A stretch of DNA of 64,000 nucleotides from Capsicum annuum (taxonomy: Eukaryota > Streptophyta > Magnoliopsida > Solanales > Solanaceae): assembly GCF_002878395.1 (NCBI RefSeq), contig NC_061121.1, positions 12,407,181 through 12,471,180 of the forward strand, in the 5' to 3' direction. The translations under genes and the position numbers were made by a program. Of this stretch, positions 23,700 to 36,600 are shown one piece after another; the stretch's first letter is position 1, and each line of letters begins with the position of its first letter. A model generated the notes under the pieces. It saw nothing but the letters and a program-made list of their open reading frames with translations. It did no database searches and was not told the DNA's origin.

Positions 23700-25270
23700 A
23701 CCCTGAAATTATATTTCACTCTGAACAAACCCTAGTTACTATTTCAAAACAATGTAAAAGAAATAAATTAAAAGATCCCTTCTTATTTTTAAAAGGTAAA
23801 AAGTACTCCCCACTTGTTCTTTTCTGTTTTGTTGTTTTGTTTTTTCTTTTCCACTTCAAATTTTCTAATTTACGCGATACTGTTTGACTAGATATGAGGT
23901 TTAAAAAACAGGGAATATTTATGAAATTTCTGTCTAAAACAAGTCTATTAGCTTGTTTGGCTAATTAACTTATCAAAATTTGCTTATTTTGAAAAAATAT
24001 CTTTTGTTTAAAGTGCTATTTGAAAAAGTACTTTCGAGAAATATCAAAGAGTAGTCACACATCAGATGAAAAATGAAATGAGTGGTCTTAATATGACTCG
24101 TACAATCCTTTTTCATAAGTTAATTTTTGGAGTTAAGTTAAACTCAAAGTTCATTTCCTCGACATAGTATCAAAGCAGACAAAGATCTTGAGATCGAATT
24201 TCACCCATTATTAAAAAGAATTTTCAGGTATTCAATTTATGAAAAAGAATTAGATTTGCATGTGAGGGTGCATGATTGTTTGTTGAAAATACAATTAAAT
24301 AATAAAAATATGTTATCTCTAATAGCTTAAACTTTTAGATGAAATGATCACATATTCCAACATCTGGTGAATCACTAATTAATTTGAAAAGCAATTTTCC
24401 CAATATTGTAGCAACAATTTTTGAAAGACTAAGATATTAAAATGCTTTTCAATTTTTCTTTTCTAAATTTAGCTATTGAAAAATAACTTGTGCTTCTACT
24501 AAAAAAGCACGTATGTTTTCTTAAAAATTTGGCCAACCAAATCAATTCTCCAAAATAATCATTGTTTTCTTTATCAAGTTGACCAACTAACCAAAATCAT
24601 TACACTAACAGTAAAAAAAAGAAAATTACTCTTACTATTTCGAAAAGAATAATTTATTTTTTTTAGTTCATTTTAAAAAAATATTATTTTTTTTTACGAT
24701 ACTTTAATTTCAATTTTCTTCTTGGAATACTTAAGACCCCAAGGTTAAAAGAAATTTTGGTACTTTTAATATAACTTTAATTAAAACACACAAGATTTAA
24801 AGTTTTTATTTATTTTCTTAAATTATGTGTGAAGTGAAAATTGGTTATTCTTTACGAAACGAAGGGAGTAATATTTTGAGACAGAATTAAAGAAAAGACA
24901 TGTCAATAAATTAGGAAAAATGAAAAGTGAGAAGTTTCTTACATAGTGTTGGATTGAATCTAAGAATAGGTAAGGAAATTAAAGGGTGTAAATAAATTGA
25001 GAAGAGAGAAAGTACTATGAAAGTGGTATTTTATAAAAAAAAAAACCAGATGGTTTTTAAGAATGTGTTGTCGAGCTATGATTGGCTGAAAGGAGAACTT
25101 AGTATGGTATTCATTTTTGTATGGTGGATATATCATGTCTCTCTCAGATTTTTAAGATAATGTTTCGTACTAATAAAACTGTTCTGTGAACTTGTGCAAT
25201 TCTGTCTTTTCTAAACACTGTTGATGGCTTCACCTTTTAATATAAAAGATACTACTTTATATTAATTGTC
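23700..25270. other. MC upstream region
   Basis: AT-rich promoter-side DNA. The part 24040-24300, with 'gacatagtatcaaagcagac', reads like a degraded dispersed repeat. No gene is supported. Confidence 0.45.
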
Positions 25271-25279
25271 ATCGAAAAT

Positions 25280-27990
25280 GAATGAGTTAATTCCTCAAAA
25301 TATCATTTAACTTGTGTAAATATTTCACTAAAGTAATTTTTATTTTTTTTAGGATAATATTGTTACTGAACTATGTTATTCTTTTTATTATAAGGTAAAA
25401 CTAAGAAATTATTAAGGATATGTTTGGAGAACCATAAAGAAAGTGAAATTAGATGTAATTACATAGTTCAATTATCAATCAGGAATAGAGAATTAGGTGC
25501 AATTACGTAATGTAATTACAAAGTTACATTTTATTTCCTTTTTTAATTTTATCTTTTTCTTCTAATTTTATTTTTTATTTCTATTATTTTTATTTCTTTT
25601 TTTATTTTGCATTATTTATCTTTCATCTCTTTTCTTCTCATTTTTTAACCTTTACTTCTTATGATTCAATACAATTACTCGTATTTTTTTCTTCATTTAG
25701 CGCATTGTTGCATTTTTATTCTAGTGTTCGAATTAAAATAGTATTTCATTATTGAATGAGATGACTTATGTGCTTTTCCTTTCTTTTGAGTTATTTACTC
25801 GTTAGAATTTTATATAAGAGTATTGCATTTTTTTTTTTTTTGATTTTTCAATTTGTGTTTTGTTTTATGTTTCAATTTATTTGTTTTAGTGCTATAAACT
25901 TGTTATTTTATATTGCATGTCACTTCAAATTGTCGAGTTAATTTTCCAAATTACCATTGAACTTGTGCAAACATCCTGCTAAAGTAACTTTTGTTAATTT
26001 CTTTTAGGAAAATATTGTCATTAAACTATGTACATCTTTTCAAAATAAGGTGAAACTAAAAAATAGTTAAGGACATATTTGGAAAGCCATAGAAAAATTG
26101 AAATTATATGTTATTAGACAATTTGCAGTGACATGCAATATGAAATAACATGTCTATAATACTGAAGAGTTAATACATAAAAATGACCCTAAACTTGACA
26201 CCAAATTATAACTTTGACCTTAAACTTTGATAGTGCACAAATAGGACCTTTAACTATTCAAAACCTGAACAAATATGACCTCCGATTTTGCAACCCCATG
26301 CGTGAGTTTCACTCGCGCCTACGTGGAAAGGTAATCCAATCACACGGTGCCACATCGTTAAAAGGGCTGACTTGGAGGGAGGTCATATTTGTGCAGTTTT
26401 GAATAGTTAAAGGTCATATTTGTACACTGTCAAAGTTTTGCTTTTTGTTTTAAAAAGGGGACATTTTTTTTTTTATTATTATTATTATTTTTACTTTTAT
26501 TTCTATAGCTGCAACATCTAACTTTTTTTTTAATTAAAAAATTGAAGCCGCACAGTAGGCTGAAGGAAGCGCCCAAGAAGAGCAAATAACACCACTGGGC
26601 TATCTAAGTGTCTTGTTTCATATGGTTCAATATTAATATACGTACATAAATATAGATTTTCTACCTTATATATATAAAGTAATTTTTTTACCGAGGGGTT
26701 CGGTGAACCCCTTGGCAACCACGTAGGTCCGCCCCTGCATTAAATTAATAATGTTTTAATAACGTTAATCTAATAACATTGTAATAACGTTAATTTAATA
26801 TACTACTACTACTATCCTTAATAACGTTAATTTAATAATGTTTTACTAAAACTATAATTTTTTTATTATTAGTATAGTTTCATCTTTAATTTAATATTTA
26901 AATAAATTATATTTAGATATATTATATAACTTAAATTCGCCCTCTGCTTTATAATATATATACATACCCGCACGATTTTTTCGTATGAGGCTGACCCACC
27001 TAATTAATAAATCTTCAATATTGCTCTTTTTCCGCAATGACAAAAGAAATTAGATGCCATTTTCATCTTTGAGCCAAAAATAATAAAAAAATAATAGTGA
27101 AAAGTCATTTAAAGGTCATATTTGTGCAGTTTTGAATAGTGAAAAGTCATTTAAAGGTCATATTTGTGCACTGTCAAAGTTTAAGGTCAGCTGGACGCGC
27201 CCAGTTTTGCTTGTTGAACACGCGTTTTGCCACATAGGATTGGAGGTCATATTTGTGTAGTTTTGGATAGTTAAAGGTCATATTTGTGCACTATAAAAGT
27301 TTAAGGTCAAAGTTATAATTTTGTGTCAAGTTTAGGGTCATTTTTATGTATTAACTCAATACTAAAACAAATAAACCTAAACATAAATTCAAAATCCAAG
27401 AGAAAAACATAATGTACTCTTGTATAAAATTTCGACGAGTAAATATAATTCAGAAGAACGAAAAACACATAAGTCTATAATCTCATTCAATAATAAAATA
27501 CTACTTTAATTCAAACACTAGACTAAAAATGCAATAATGCGCTAAATGAAGAAAAAAATACGAGTAATTGTATGAAATCATAAGAAGTAAAGGTTGGAAA
27601 ATGAGAAGAAAAGAGATGAAAGATAAATAATGTAAAATGAAAAAAAGTAAAAATAAAAAAAATTAGGAATAGAGATAAATAAAAAAGAAATTTAAAAGAA
27701 AAAGATATTAAATTTTATTTTAAAAAAAATAAAATATAGTTTTGTAATTACATCACGTAATTGCACCTAAATCTCTATTCCTAATTGAGAATTGGACTAT
27801 ATAATTACATCTAATTTCACTTTTCTTGTGGTTGTCCAAACATATCCTTAACAATTTCTTAATTTTACCTTATAATGGAAAGAAGAGCATAGTTCAGTGA
27901 CAATATTATCCTAAAAGAAACAAAAGTTACTTTAGTGGGATGTTTACACAAGTTCAATGACATTTTGAGGAATTAACTCGAAAATTAAAT
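25280..27990. mobile_element. Long inverted-repeat (MULE-like) element in the RIN-MC spacer
   Basis: The left arm (25280-25890) and right arm (27360-27990) are inverted copies of about 600 bp. Both start from 'gagttaattcctcaaaat' and match through 'aaggatatgtttgga', 'tgaaattagatgtaatta', 'gatgaaagataaataatg' (right arm orientation) and 'aaaacaaataaa'. A second partial copy of the arm's outer end is repeated at about 25935-26130. A separate TIR element (26167-27357) sits between the arms. There is no transposase. Transcripts crossing it could fold into a long hairpin. Confidence 0.75.
26167..27357. mobile_element. Nested TIR element inside the long inverted repeat
   Basis: The left end is GAGTTAATACATAAAAATGA and the inverted right end is GAGTTAATACATAAAAATGA, an exact 20-base match, with inverted similarity continuing through 'ccctaaacttgacac' and 'tttaactattcaaaac'. 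The interior has several direct copies of 'ggtcatatttgtgca' and a MITE-like segment (about 26545-26745) ending 'ggtccgcccctg'. Non-coding. Confidence 0.85.
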
Positions 27991-27999
27991 ATTATTTAG

Positions 28000-28860
28000 T
28001 GTTTTATTTGAAGTTGAAGTTGAAGTTGTGTCGGTCTAGTGTCGTTGGTTGGGCACTTAATACCTAGTTTATTCTGTATTCGCTTATATTTTCGGTGTAA
28101 GTTGATTATAATCTACTTAAGAAAAATGCTACTTTAAGGATGACTTTTATTGATTCAATTGTTATCTTAAATGTCTTTAAGTTTAGTTAGTTATAGATTT
28201 ATCAAGGTATTGGTGAAACTAATTTGCTAAGAAAACATGTATAACGTGACAAATTGACTAACTTATTGGGGTGGGGGTGGAGATAGGTGATCATAAAAGT
28301 AGTGATCTTGAGCTGCTTATACGGCTTGGACAATTTTTATTTCTAAGTTAGCTTTTGAATTTAACATGAAATCAAGTCGGTCCAATTTAATGTGGACCCC
28401 ATGCATGGGTCTCAAACAACTGAGGGACTGGAAATATCTCCGATCAATGAATGTGCACATATCAAACCAGATTGTGGTGCTCGAATAAAGAACGTCAATG
28501 AAGGGGGTGGGGGAAATTAGCTTTTGGAATGTGAGTTAGGTTCATGACCTAATTTTCCATTCGGAAACATATTGTTTGAAATATCATTGGTGAAATATAA
28601 TATTTTAACATAGATCATGTTGGTTCGAATTTTTCAAATACCAAACAAAATCTATTATGATATGTCTTAAATTTATAAACCAAGTCAAATTAATAAAAAT
28701 CGAGTTTTTCAACCTCGAATTTTCTCCTATTTTCTCATGGTTGAACCCAAAGGGAAAAGAAGTAAGTAGTAATTCAAAAATGTTCCAGTGTCGGCGGGTT
28801 TCGACACGCCTAATTCAGCAACATGCTACTTTCTTCATGGTTTTACTATATCATTCTTAA
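28000..28860. other. Spacer DNA without a supported gene
   Basis: Contains a G-rich patch near 28270 ('ggggtgggggtgg') and another near 28505. No domain-bearing frame was found; the 67-codon frame at 28657-28860 shows no recognisable feature. Confidence 0.45.
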
Positions 28861-28864
28861 TTAA

Positions 28865-29560
28865 TTATTATAAATTATTTATATATTAAAAATTTAATAA
28901 TATTTAATTAAAAATAAAATAGACATTTAAGACATATTTTTTTCAGCTGCTTCAACTGTATTTTTACTATATCACCCATAATGAATTATTATAAGTCATT
29001 TATGTATTGAAAAATTGATAATATCCAATCTATTATTTTACTATATCATCCCTAATTAACTATGATAAGTCATTTATGTATTCAAAAATTAATAATATTT
29101 AATTAAAAAATAAAATAAATATTTGGGACATGTCTATTTCAGCTGCTTCAAACATAATTTTACTATTGCACCCTTAATTAATTATTATAAGTTATTTGTG
29201 TATTAAAAAATTAATAATATTTAATTAAAAAATAAAACAGACATTTATAATATGTCTGTTTCAGCTGTTTCAATCATAGTTTTTTACTAAATAGCACCCC
29301 AAATTAATTATTATAAGTCATTTAAGTATTAAAAAATTAATAATATTTAATAAAAAAGATAAAATAGATATAAAATGATAAATTAACTTTTGATGTTTTA
29401 AATTAACTTGACGTCTTATATGAGGTCCACTTAAATTTTTTTCACAAGTATTTTAATAGTAATTTTGCTATGTCACTTCTAAATTGTTGTAAGTTATTTA
29501 AGACATTTATGCTTCTCTACTTCAATCGTGATTTTACTATATCACCTCTTTTTAATTATT
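28865..29560. repeat. AT-rich tandem repeat, about 122-bp unit
   Basis: Repeated units share 'aattattataagtcattt', 'aaaaattaataatatttaat' and 'ttcagctgcttcaa' (28944, 29140, 29262). Some units lack the 'cagctgcttcaa' part. About four to five units, followed by degraded copies. Confidence 0.75.
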
Positions 29561-30025
29561 ATTGTGATCTAAGCATTGCGCCACTTAAATTGGTATAAAA
29601 AAATGTTATACATCACCACAGTAAAAAAATAAATTATTTAAAGAATATAATTGACTATCGACGATACAAAATTTTGTACAAGGATATTAACATATATTAT
29701 TCAAAAATTTCATAAAAAGTATCATAAATTACAATAGTTAACAAGTTAAAATATCTAAAAATAATTTAATCTGTTATATATTTTAAAAAATACATAAAAA
29801 ATACTATAAATCACAATAATTAACAACTTAAAATTTAAAATATATAAAATATTTAGTTGACTTTCGAAATTATATTAGTGTCACTTAAATTGGAATAGAA
29901 TAAAAGTATTATAAATCACAATAATTAAAAATTTAAATTATTTTAAAAATATAATTAACTATCAATGCCATAAAAGTTAGGACAAGAAAAGTAACGTATA
30001 TTATTTGAAAATTACATAAAAATTA
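29560..30025. repeat. Degraded AT-rich direct repeats
   Basis: Three diverged copies of a segment containing 'ataaatcacaataattaaca' and 'ataattgactatc' (near 29620, 29730-29870 and 29910-29960). A related piece occurs near 31410-31510, on the other side of the 30.0-31.4 kb element. Confidence 0.5.
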
Positions 30026-31410
30026 TGAAAAAGGTTCAAAAATACCCCTGAACTATCTGAAATAGCTCAAAAATGCCCCTCGTTAGATTTTTGGCTAAAA
30101 AATACCCCCCGTTTAATATTTGGCTCAAAAATACCCCTCCCTCTAATAGAATTCAAAAAAGGATAAAAAATACCCCTGAACGATCTGAAATGACTCAAAA
30201 ATACCCCTCTGTTAAATATTTGGCTAAAAAATACCCTTCCCTTTAACGAAATTTCTTAAAAAAAATCACGTGACTATGCTACATTACCATCCACATGTAT
30301 AATGTTCATATTTTTTAATTATATGACATTCCTTTCTTCTTTATTTTTATTTTTATTTTTATTTTTTTGCAAAGCAATGAAACGGAAAAACCAAAAAATC
30401 AATCTTTTGCTAATTACTTCATTAGTGTTTTAAAAGTTCTAGATTTCACCTTTTCATTAGTGTTTTAAAAGTTCTAAATTTCATCTTTTTATTATCGTTT
30501 GGGATGAAGGACAACTTGATCTTGATCTGATGTTGACTCGGAGGAGGAACTAGAATTTTAACTTTTAAGCTAGCAAATGTTAATGTACTAATAATTGAGT
30601 TGAATTTACTACATGCAAATTCTTATCAAAATAAATGAATTCCTTTTGACACTTGTTTAATCATTCGAAATGAATTTATTTTTCTGAATTCAGTTTTGAT
30701 GAATAATCTTATTATTTTTAGAACAAGTTCGAAAAGAAGTAAAATGATACTTAATATTGATAAATTATTATTTAATTATGTCATTCATTAACTTTTTGAA
30801 GATGTGTGCCACATTCAAAGATTCATTAATTTTAGAGTTTAAGGTATTTATTAAATCATTTTAACATAAGTATTTTGAGTAAAAGCTAGCAAAGCCAAAC
30901 ATCTTTTGAGTAATTAATTTGAAGTTTAGTTTGAAATTTGTTACTTTTACGAGTAAATCATAATTTTAACTTTTATACTGACCTAATAATTAATGGGTTT
31001 ATCAGTTTAATAAGACTCTTTTGTTGGGTTTCATACTTTTAAACCTATTAACAGTAAAAAACTTATTTTTTAGATGATCAAAGGAATTTGATAAGAACGA
31101 TGTTACATTTAATAAATTTTTTTAAAAAAATAAAGAAGAAAGAAATGTCATATAATTAAAAAATACTAACATTTTACATGTGGATGGTAATGTGGCATAG
31201 TCACGTAATTTTTTTTATCTAGGTGGCATGCTTGGTGAAATTTCGTTAAGGGAAAGGGTATTTTTGAGCTATTTCAGATAGTTCAGGGGTGTTTTTGATC
31301 ATTTTTCGAATTCCGTTAGAGGAAGGGGTATTTTTGAGCCAAATATTTAATGGAGGGGTATTTTTGAGCTATTTCAGATAGTTCAAGGGTATTTTTGAGC
31401 CTTTTTCGTA
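30026..31410. mobile_element. Second copy of the duplicated-terminus TIR element
   Basis: The left end has 'gaaaaaggttcaaaaatacc' near 30027 and a second terminal copy near 30157. The right end has inverted copies ending near 31310 and 31410. Internal 'acatgtggatggtaatgtgg' and 'ggtggcatgcttggtg' match the 1157-2438 element. No transposase. Flanking AT-rich sequence is too simple to settle the target duplication. Confidence 0.7.
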
Positions 31411-31569
31411 AAAAATATTATAAATTACAATAGTTAACAACTGAATTATATAAATACATATTAAAATATGATTGATTATCTAAATTCTATTTGCGTCATA
31501 TAAATTGAGACAAAAAATAACATATATTAAACCCGTGCTATATTCCGGATGAATCTTAGAATGTATACG

Positions 31570-31790
31570 CAATACTTTTTTTATAAAGTTTTGTTTAAAC
31601 ATATCAAGATTGAAAAGGCAAGTTCTAATACAACATATCAAACAATGTATAAGAAATAGCGTTTGCATAAATAATACCAGTATTACTAATACAAGCATTA
31701 TTAATGCACACATTACTAATACATTCTATTCAAAATTATTTCTATACACTCTAACAAACGACTACTACGTTCAATGGAAGGTACATATAC
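31570..31790. mobile_element. Partial hAT-like MITE
   Basis: Contains 'tattactaatacaagcatta' and ends 'atacactctaacaaacgac', matching the right half of the MITE at 56990-57347. A more degraded piece lies near 20460-20515. Confidence 0.55.
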
Positions 31791-31799
31791 AAAAGCAAA

Positions 31800-33350
31800 G
31801 TTTGATAAAACATTTATAGAAGTATGTTTTATCGTGTTCTTAAAGTCAAATAACTTAAATTAATACGCCAGATGGTAACTTATAGTTTTCTTTTTTTATT
31901 TAATTTTTAAACACTTAAAATTTAAATTTAAAATATTAATTTAATTTAACTTCAAAGAACAATTTGACAAATAAAAGAGAAGGAGAAATGAAAGCAAAAG
32001 ATATTTATGCCGGCTTAGTAGGGGAATATAATGCAATTTTGGGTTATTAATAGCAGCCTACATGTGATGTAACATGCAATGACTAGATAACTTTTTTTTT
32101 TCAACAATTATTCTCTATTTTATATAACAGGTGTCAAGCCTTATGTATCAATTTTTATCACATATTTTATACTTAATGTAGTAAATCTTGGTCATATAAT
32201 TAAAGATCTAAACTTCAAAATACATCGAATTTTGATGTTTATAGCAGTAAAAAGTTATACATAATTATCTTATGAAATAATTTGGCTGCTTGAAAAATAC
32301 TATCAAGTAGTTAATATGTTTTTTATATTCATGTTTTATACTTCATAATTCTTTCAAATGGGAAAAGGACATGGGTTGACCATTTAAAAAAAAAATGGCC
32401 CACATTTGAAGAGGTGGACATGCTGTAGTCAGTCGGCTAAATTAATTTCCTTTTTTAGCCATTTGGCCAAATTGGGCACATGCAGTCTCTATACTCAATT
32501 GATACACTTTTATACCACATTGATAAACTTTTATACTATATTGATACACTTTTTAAAAAAAGAGAAAGGAAATTCTATGCAACTACATGTAGTCCCTATA
32601 CCCAGTTGATACTCTTTTATACCACATTAATATACTTTTATACCACATTGAAACACTTGCAGTGTCCATATATTCAATTGATACTCCCTTATACTAGATT
32701 GATACATTTTTATAATGCATGTAAAAACTATATAGAGTTGTATAAAATATATATCTAAATAATAATTGTAATTAAAACTTGTATAGAATGTGTATAAAAA
32801 TGCTATAATTATTATATAGAATATGTATATATGTTGAAACTGTATCATTATTATATATAAATATATATCTTTAATAATTGTATTATATTAAAAGTAGATG
32901 GTATTGTATTTTATTGTATAAATAAGTAAAACAAAACAAAACAAATGGTATGTTATTTTAATAATGTTGGTGAATGCAAAATAATCTGAAAAAAAAGAAA
33001 GTAATTACTCAATTGTTTAAAAAGAATAAAATCTTTAAAAAAGAAAAGGAGTCATACCAAACTTATTACAATTCTTTTTGAGTGCTGGTTGATAGATCCA
33101 TGCACGAGTGAAGTACGTGTAGCCGTTTAAATATATAGTAATGATAGTGGAGATCTTGTGGAAAGCAGTCACCATGATCGAGTGCTATTTTCCGGATTTT
33201 TAAATTTAGGTGTTAGTTTTATAAAATTATTTTAGTTTTAGGTGTTATTTTTTTCCTTTCCCCAATTCAAATTAACATCAATTTAACTTATCATACATAA
33301 TCAAAATATTTTAATGTTGGACCCGTGCTGACACGGGCCATACTCCTCTA
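31800..33350 (+). mobile_element. Helitron-like 3' terminus (5' end not found)
   Basis: At 33319-33350 the sequence has the stem-loop CCCGTG-CTGA-CACGGG, then about 10 bases, then CTAG followed by T. This is the classical plant Helitron 3' end (hairpin then CTRR). No Rep/helicase frame is visible, so it would be non-autonomous. I could not place the 5' TC end, so the left limit given is arbitrary. The stretch 32470-32710 inside has short direct repeats of 'ttttataccacattgatac'. Confidence 0.5.
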
Positions 33351-33608
33351 GTATTACATATATATATATATATAGTGTTATTGCCAGACACTTCTTGACA
33401 ATAACTACATCACAATGTATAAACCTTTTACATGTCATAAATTCTATCTGCATAATTCCAAGTGTTTGCTAGCTAGTTAAACATGCAAATAGTACTAATA
33501 TTTTTCAACAATGAATCTCTATTTTTATGTCAGGGAAAGATTTCATCATTGTGGCAATTTTTAGTTTTTCCTAACTCATGTAATTTTCTTGTCTTTTGGA
33601 CTCCAAAT

Positions 33609-36600
33609 TCAAAGCATCCATCCAGGTACAACTCCAAGAGCATCTTGTGTTGATGGTGCTGCATATTCCGGTGGCACATTATCGTATCCATACCTGAATC
33701 AACAACATAATTACTATGTCTCAATCTCAAACAAGTTGAATGATAAAGTCATAAGTGAATTCAAACTATATGCATGTCTATAATAAGATTTTAAGAAAAA
33801 AATGTAACATGTACTGCACGCTTGACTAATAAGATAGGAAGGGCCGACAAGAGGAGATTGCTTGAATGGTAAGCACCCTTACTTCTAACCCAAAAGTTGT
33901 GAGTTCGAGTCACCGAGAGAGCATAAGGGCTGAGAGCTCCCAGGGAGGAAAAAAAAAAGATAAGAAGCCCCCCGGCCCCACCCACCCCCACCCCCACCCC
34001 CACCCCAAATAATAAGAGGGATCCGTTTCAATAGTCAGATTTTTGACATTATCTTGCAGGTATTGACGTTGAGTTGACTATCGAGAAAGACTCAACATTC
34101 AGGGTGGTCAAGTTTAGTATGGCCCTCCTAGTCAAGAGGTCAACAGGTCAAGTTTCACTTCAATTACTTGAAATGCTTTTCAAAAAATGGTAATAGTATC
34201 TTTTTTTTCGAAATATTGGATATAGATATCTTCAATCATTCATTATATTCACCCCGTCGATTAGTTAACAATCGACATATTTTAGTTAATTATCGAATTT
34301 ATGTGTATATTAAAAGCTAGAAGTTTTCAAGATCACCTCATATCAGGCACTGTATGATTATTGCAATCCACTTGTTGAAAAAATCCCTCAGGCTGCTGCT
34401 GTCTATATTGTACACTTTGCTCCCCAGGCCCAGAGTGCCATGATGTTTGAAAGGCAACACCAAGTTCTTCCAACTGCAATTAATAATATAATAAAACTAT
34501 CATGTCAAAAGAATAACAACTATCATGTTATAGAATTAATTTCACGAATATGATCAAACTTTACCCCATTATAATAATTCATACTTAAATTCAATTATTG
34601 TAATATAACAAAAAATAATCGTCACCTTACTTATAACATACATGATTTCAAGTGGAGATTGAATAGTTTGTGAATCTGAAAGGATTAATATGGTCTCCAC
34701 ATATGCACTAGTCTTATGTACTACATTGTTTTTGTTTCTTCACGTTCGGTGGTGTCTGATATTCATATCGAGGTCGGGCTAAATTTGATGGATCATTTGT
34801 ATTTTTGCTCCTATTTTATGCTGGTTTTTAACTTTTGTCTCTCTAGGCAAATGACGACTTTCTAAAAGGGTATAAATTTATGTGCTACATTGTTTTTGTT
34901 TCTTCACGTTCGGTGTCTGATGTTCATATCGAGGTTGGGCTAAATTTGGTGGATCATTTGTTTTTTTGCTCCTATTTTATGCTGGTCTTTAACTTTTGCC
35001 TCTCAAGGCAAATGACTACTTTTTAAAAGGGTATAAATTTATGTGCTACATTATTTTTGTTTCTTCACGTTCGGTGTCTGATGTTCATATCGAGGTCGGG
35101 CTAAATTTGGTGGATCATTTATATTTTTGCTCCTATTTTATGCTAGTCTTTAACTTTTGCCTCTCAAGGCAAATGACGGCTTTTTGAAAGTGTATAAATT
35201 TATACTTTCGTATCACAATATCCCACAAATTATGCTCTACGCCCTTAAGGAACTTATGCCCCGCTAAAGCATGAGTTTGATTGCTAAGGGCAAAATTAAA
35301 GACCAGTTCATATAAAGCGCAAACCATGCAATTAAATGGATATTAGCACTTTGCTGGGCTCATTTATAGTGATCGCGGCACTTCCAACAGGATTTTTTGT
35401 CATTTTCATTGGCTTAAATTCGAGACATTTAATTAAGAATAAAGAGATCTCAACCATCATCACCCATGTTGGTTATGTGCCACTATTAGATTATCCTGTA
35501 AATTGATTAAAACTATAATCAAGGTGATATTGATACCTTTGTCTTCAAAGATTTGTTCATTTCAGTAAGAGATTGTTCCTGTACAAGAAACAAATAGCAT
35601 ATATTATATTCTCTATACAAATAGCACTAAATGTATAATCTCAATTTCTTATGGATTATATACATTACATTTACCTTTTGATGAAGTTCAGCAAGTTGAT
35701 CAAACATGTGTTGTGTCTGAAAAAAAAAATTTAACTAGTTAATAATTAATGCATTATTGGATCAATTAAATAACTATATATTCCTCAATTTCAATTTAAG
35801 TAATTAATAAGATGTTGGTATTGGATATATGAACTTACTATGTAGGAATAACAAATAATCTAATTAACTTGAACATAAACATACAGCTAGGTGGATACAA
35901 TGTTGCGACCACAAATTCATCTGAATTCAAAACTTTTAAAACGAAATGCAAATTTGTGTGTAAAATTAACTAAAATTATATCAAATTCTAGGTTTGGATC
36001 AATATTTTTAAAAATAGAAAAGTTTAATATTAACAACCTTAAAATATAAACTCATAAAGTTTAAATATTGAATGCGCTTCCGACAAACATTATTCATAAA
36101 ATACATCTTATAAGCTACAAAAGAACACACCTTAGTTGACCTTATTTGCCTCAATGATGAATCCAATTGACGTTCAAGTTGTTCCAAGTCTTTTGTGTTC
36201 AATTCTCCCAAATCCTCTCCAAGCATATGCCTAAGCAAAATAAACAAGTTATTTTGACCATATATAACCCTAAAAAAGAAAAATAATTATATATAGAAAA
36301 TGAATGATCGAGTTGTTGGCGTGTAATCAGGAGGTCACACATTCAAGTGGCACACGATAAATTCAAGGGAAAAAAGGTGCGAAATATACTTAAACTTTGG
36401 CGAAATTTGCTATAAGACGCCTCAACTTTGTGGGGGTCCTATGACCCCCCTAGATTATTTTTTACCTTATTTCTATGACATATATTTGCGTAGCTGAACC
36501 ACTTCAGATCACTACGCGCTCAGTGTGCGTGTATTTACACAACGGTCCAGCTAACAAATATATGCCACAGTAATACGGTAAAAATAATAATCTAGGAGGG

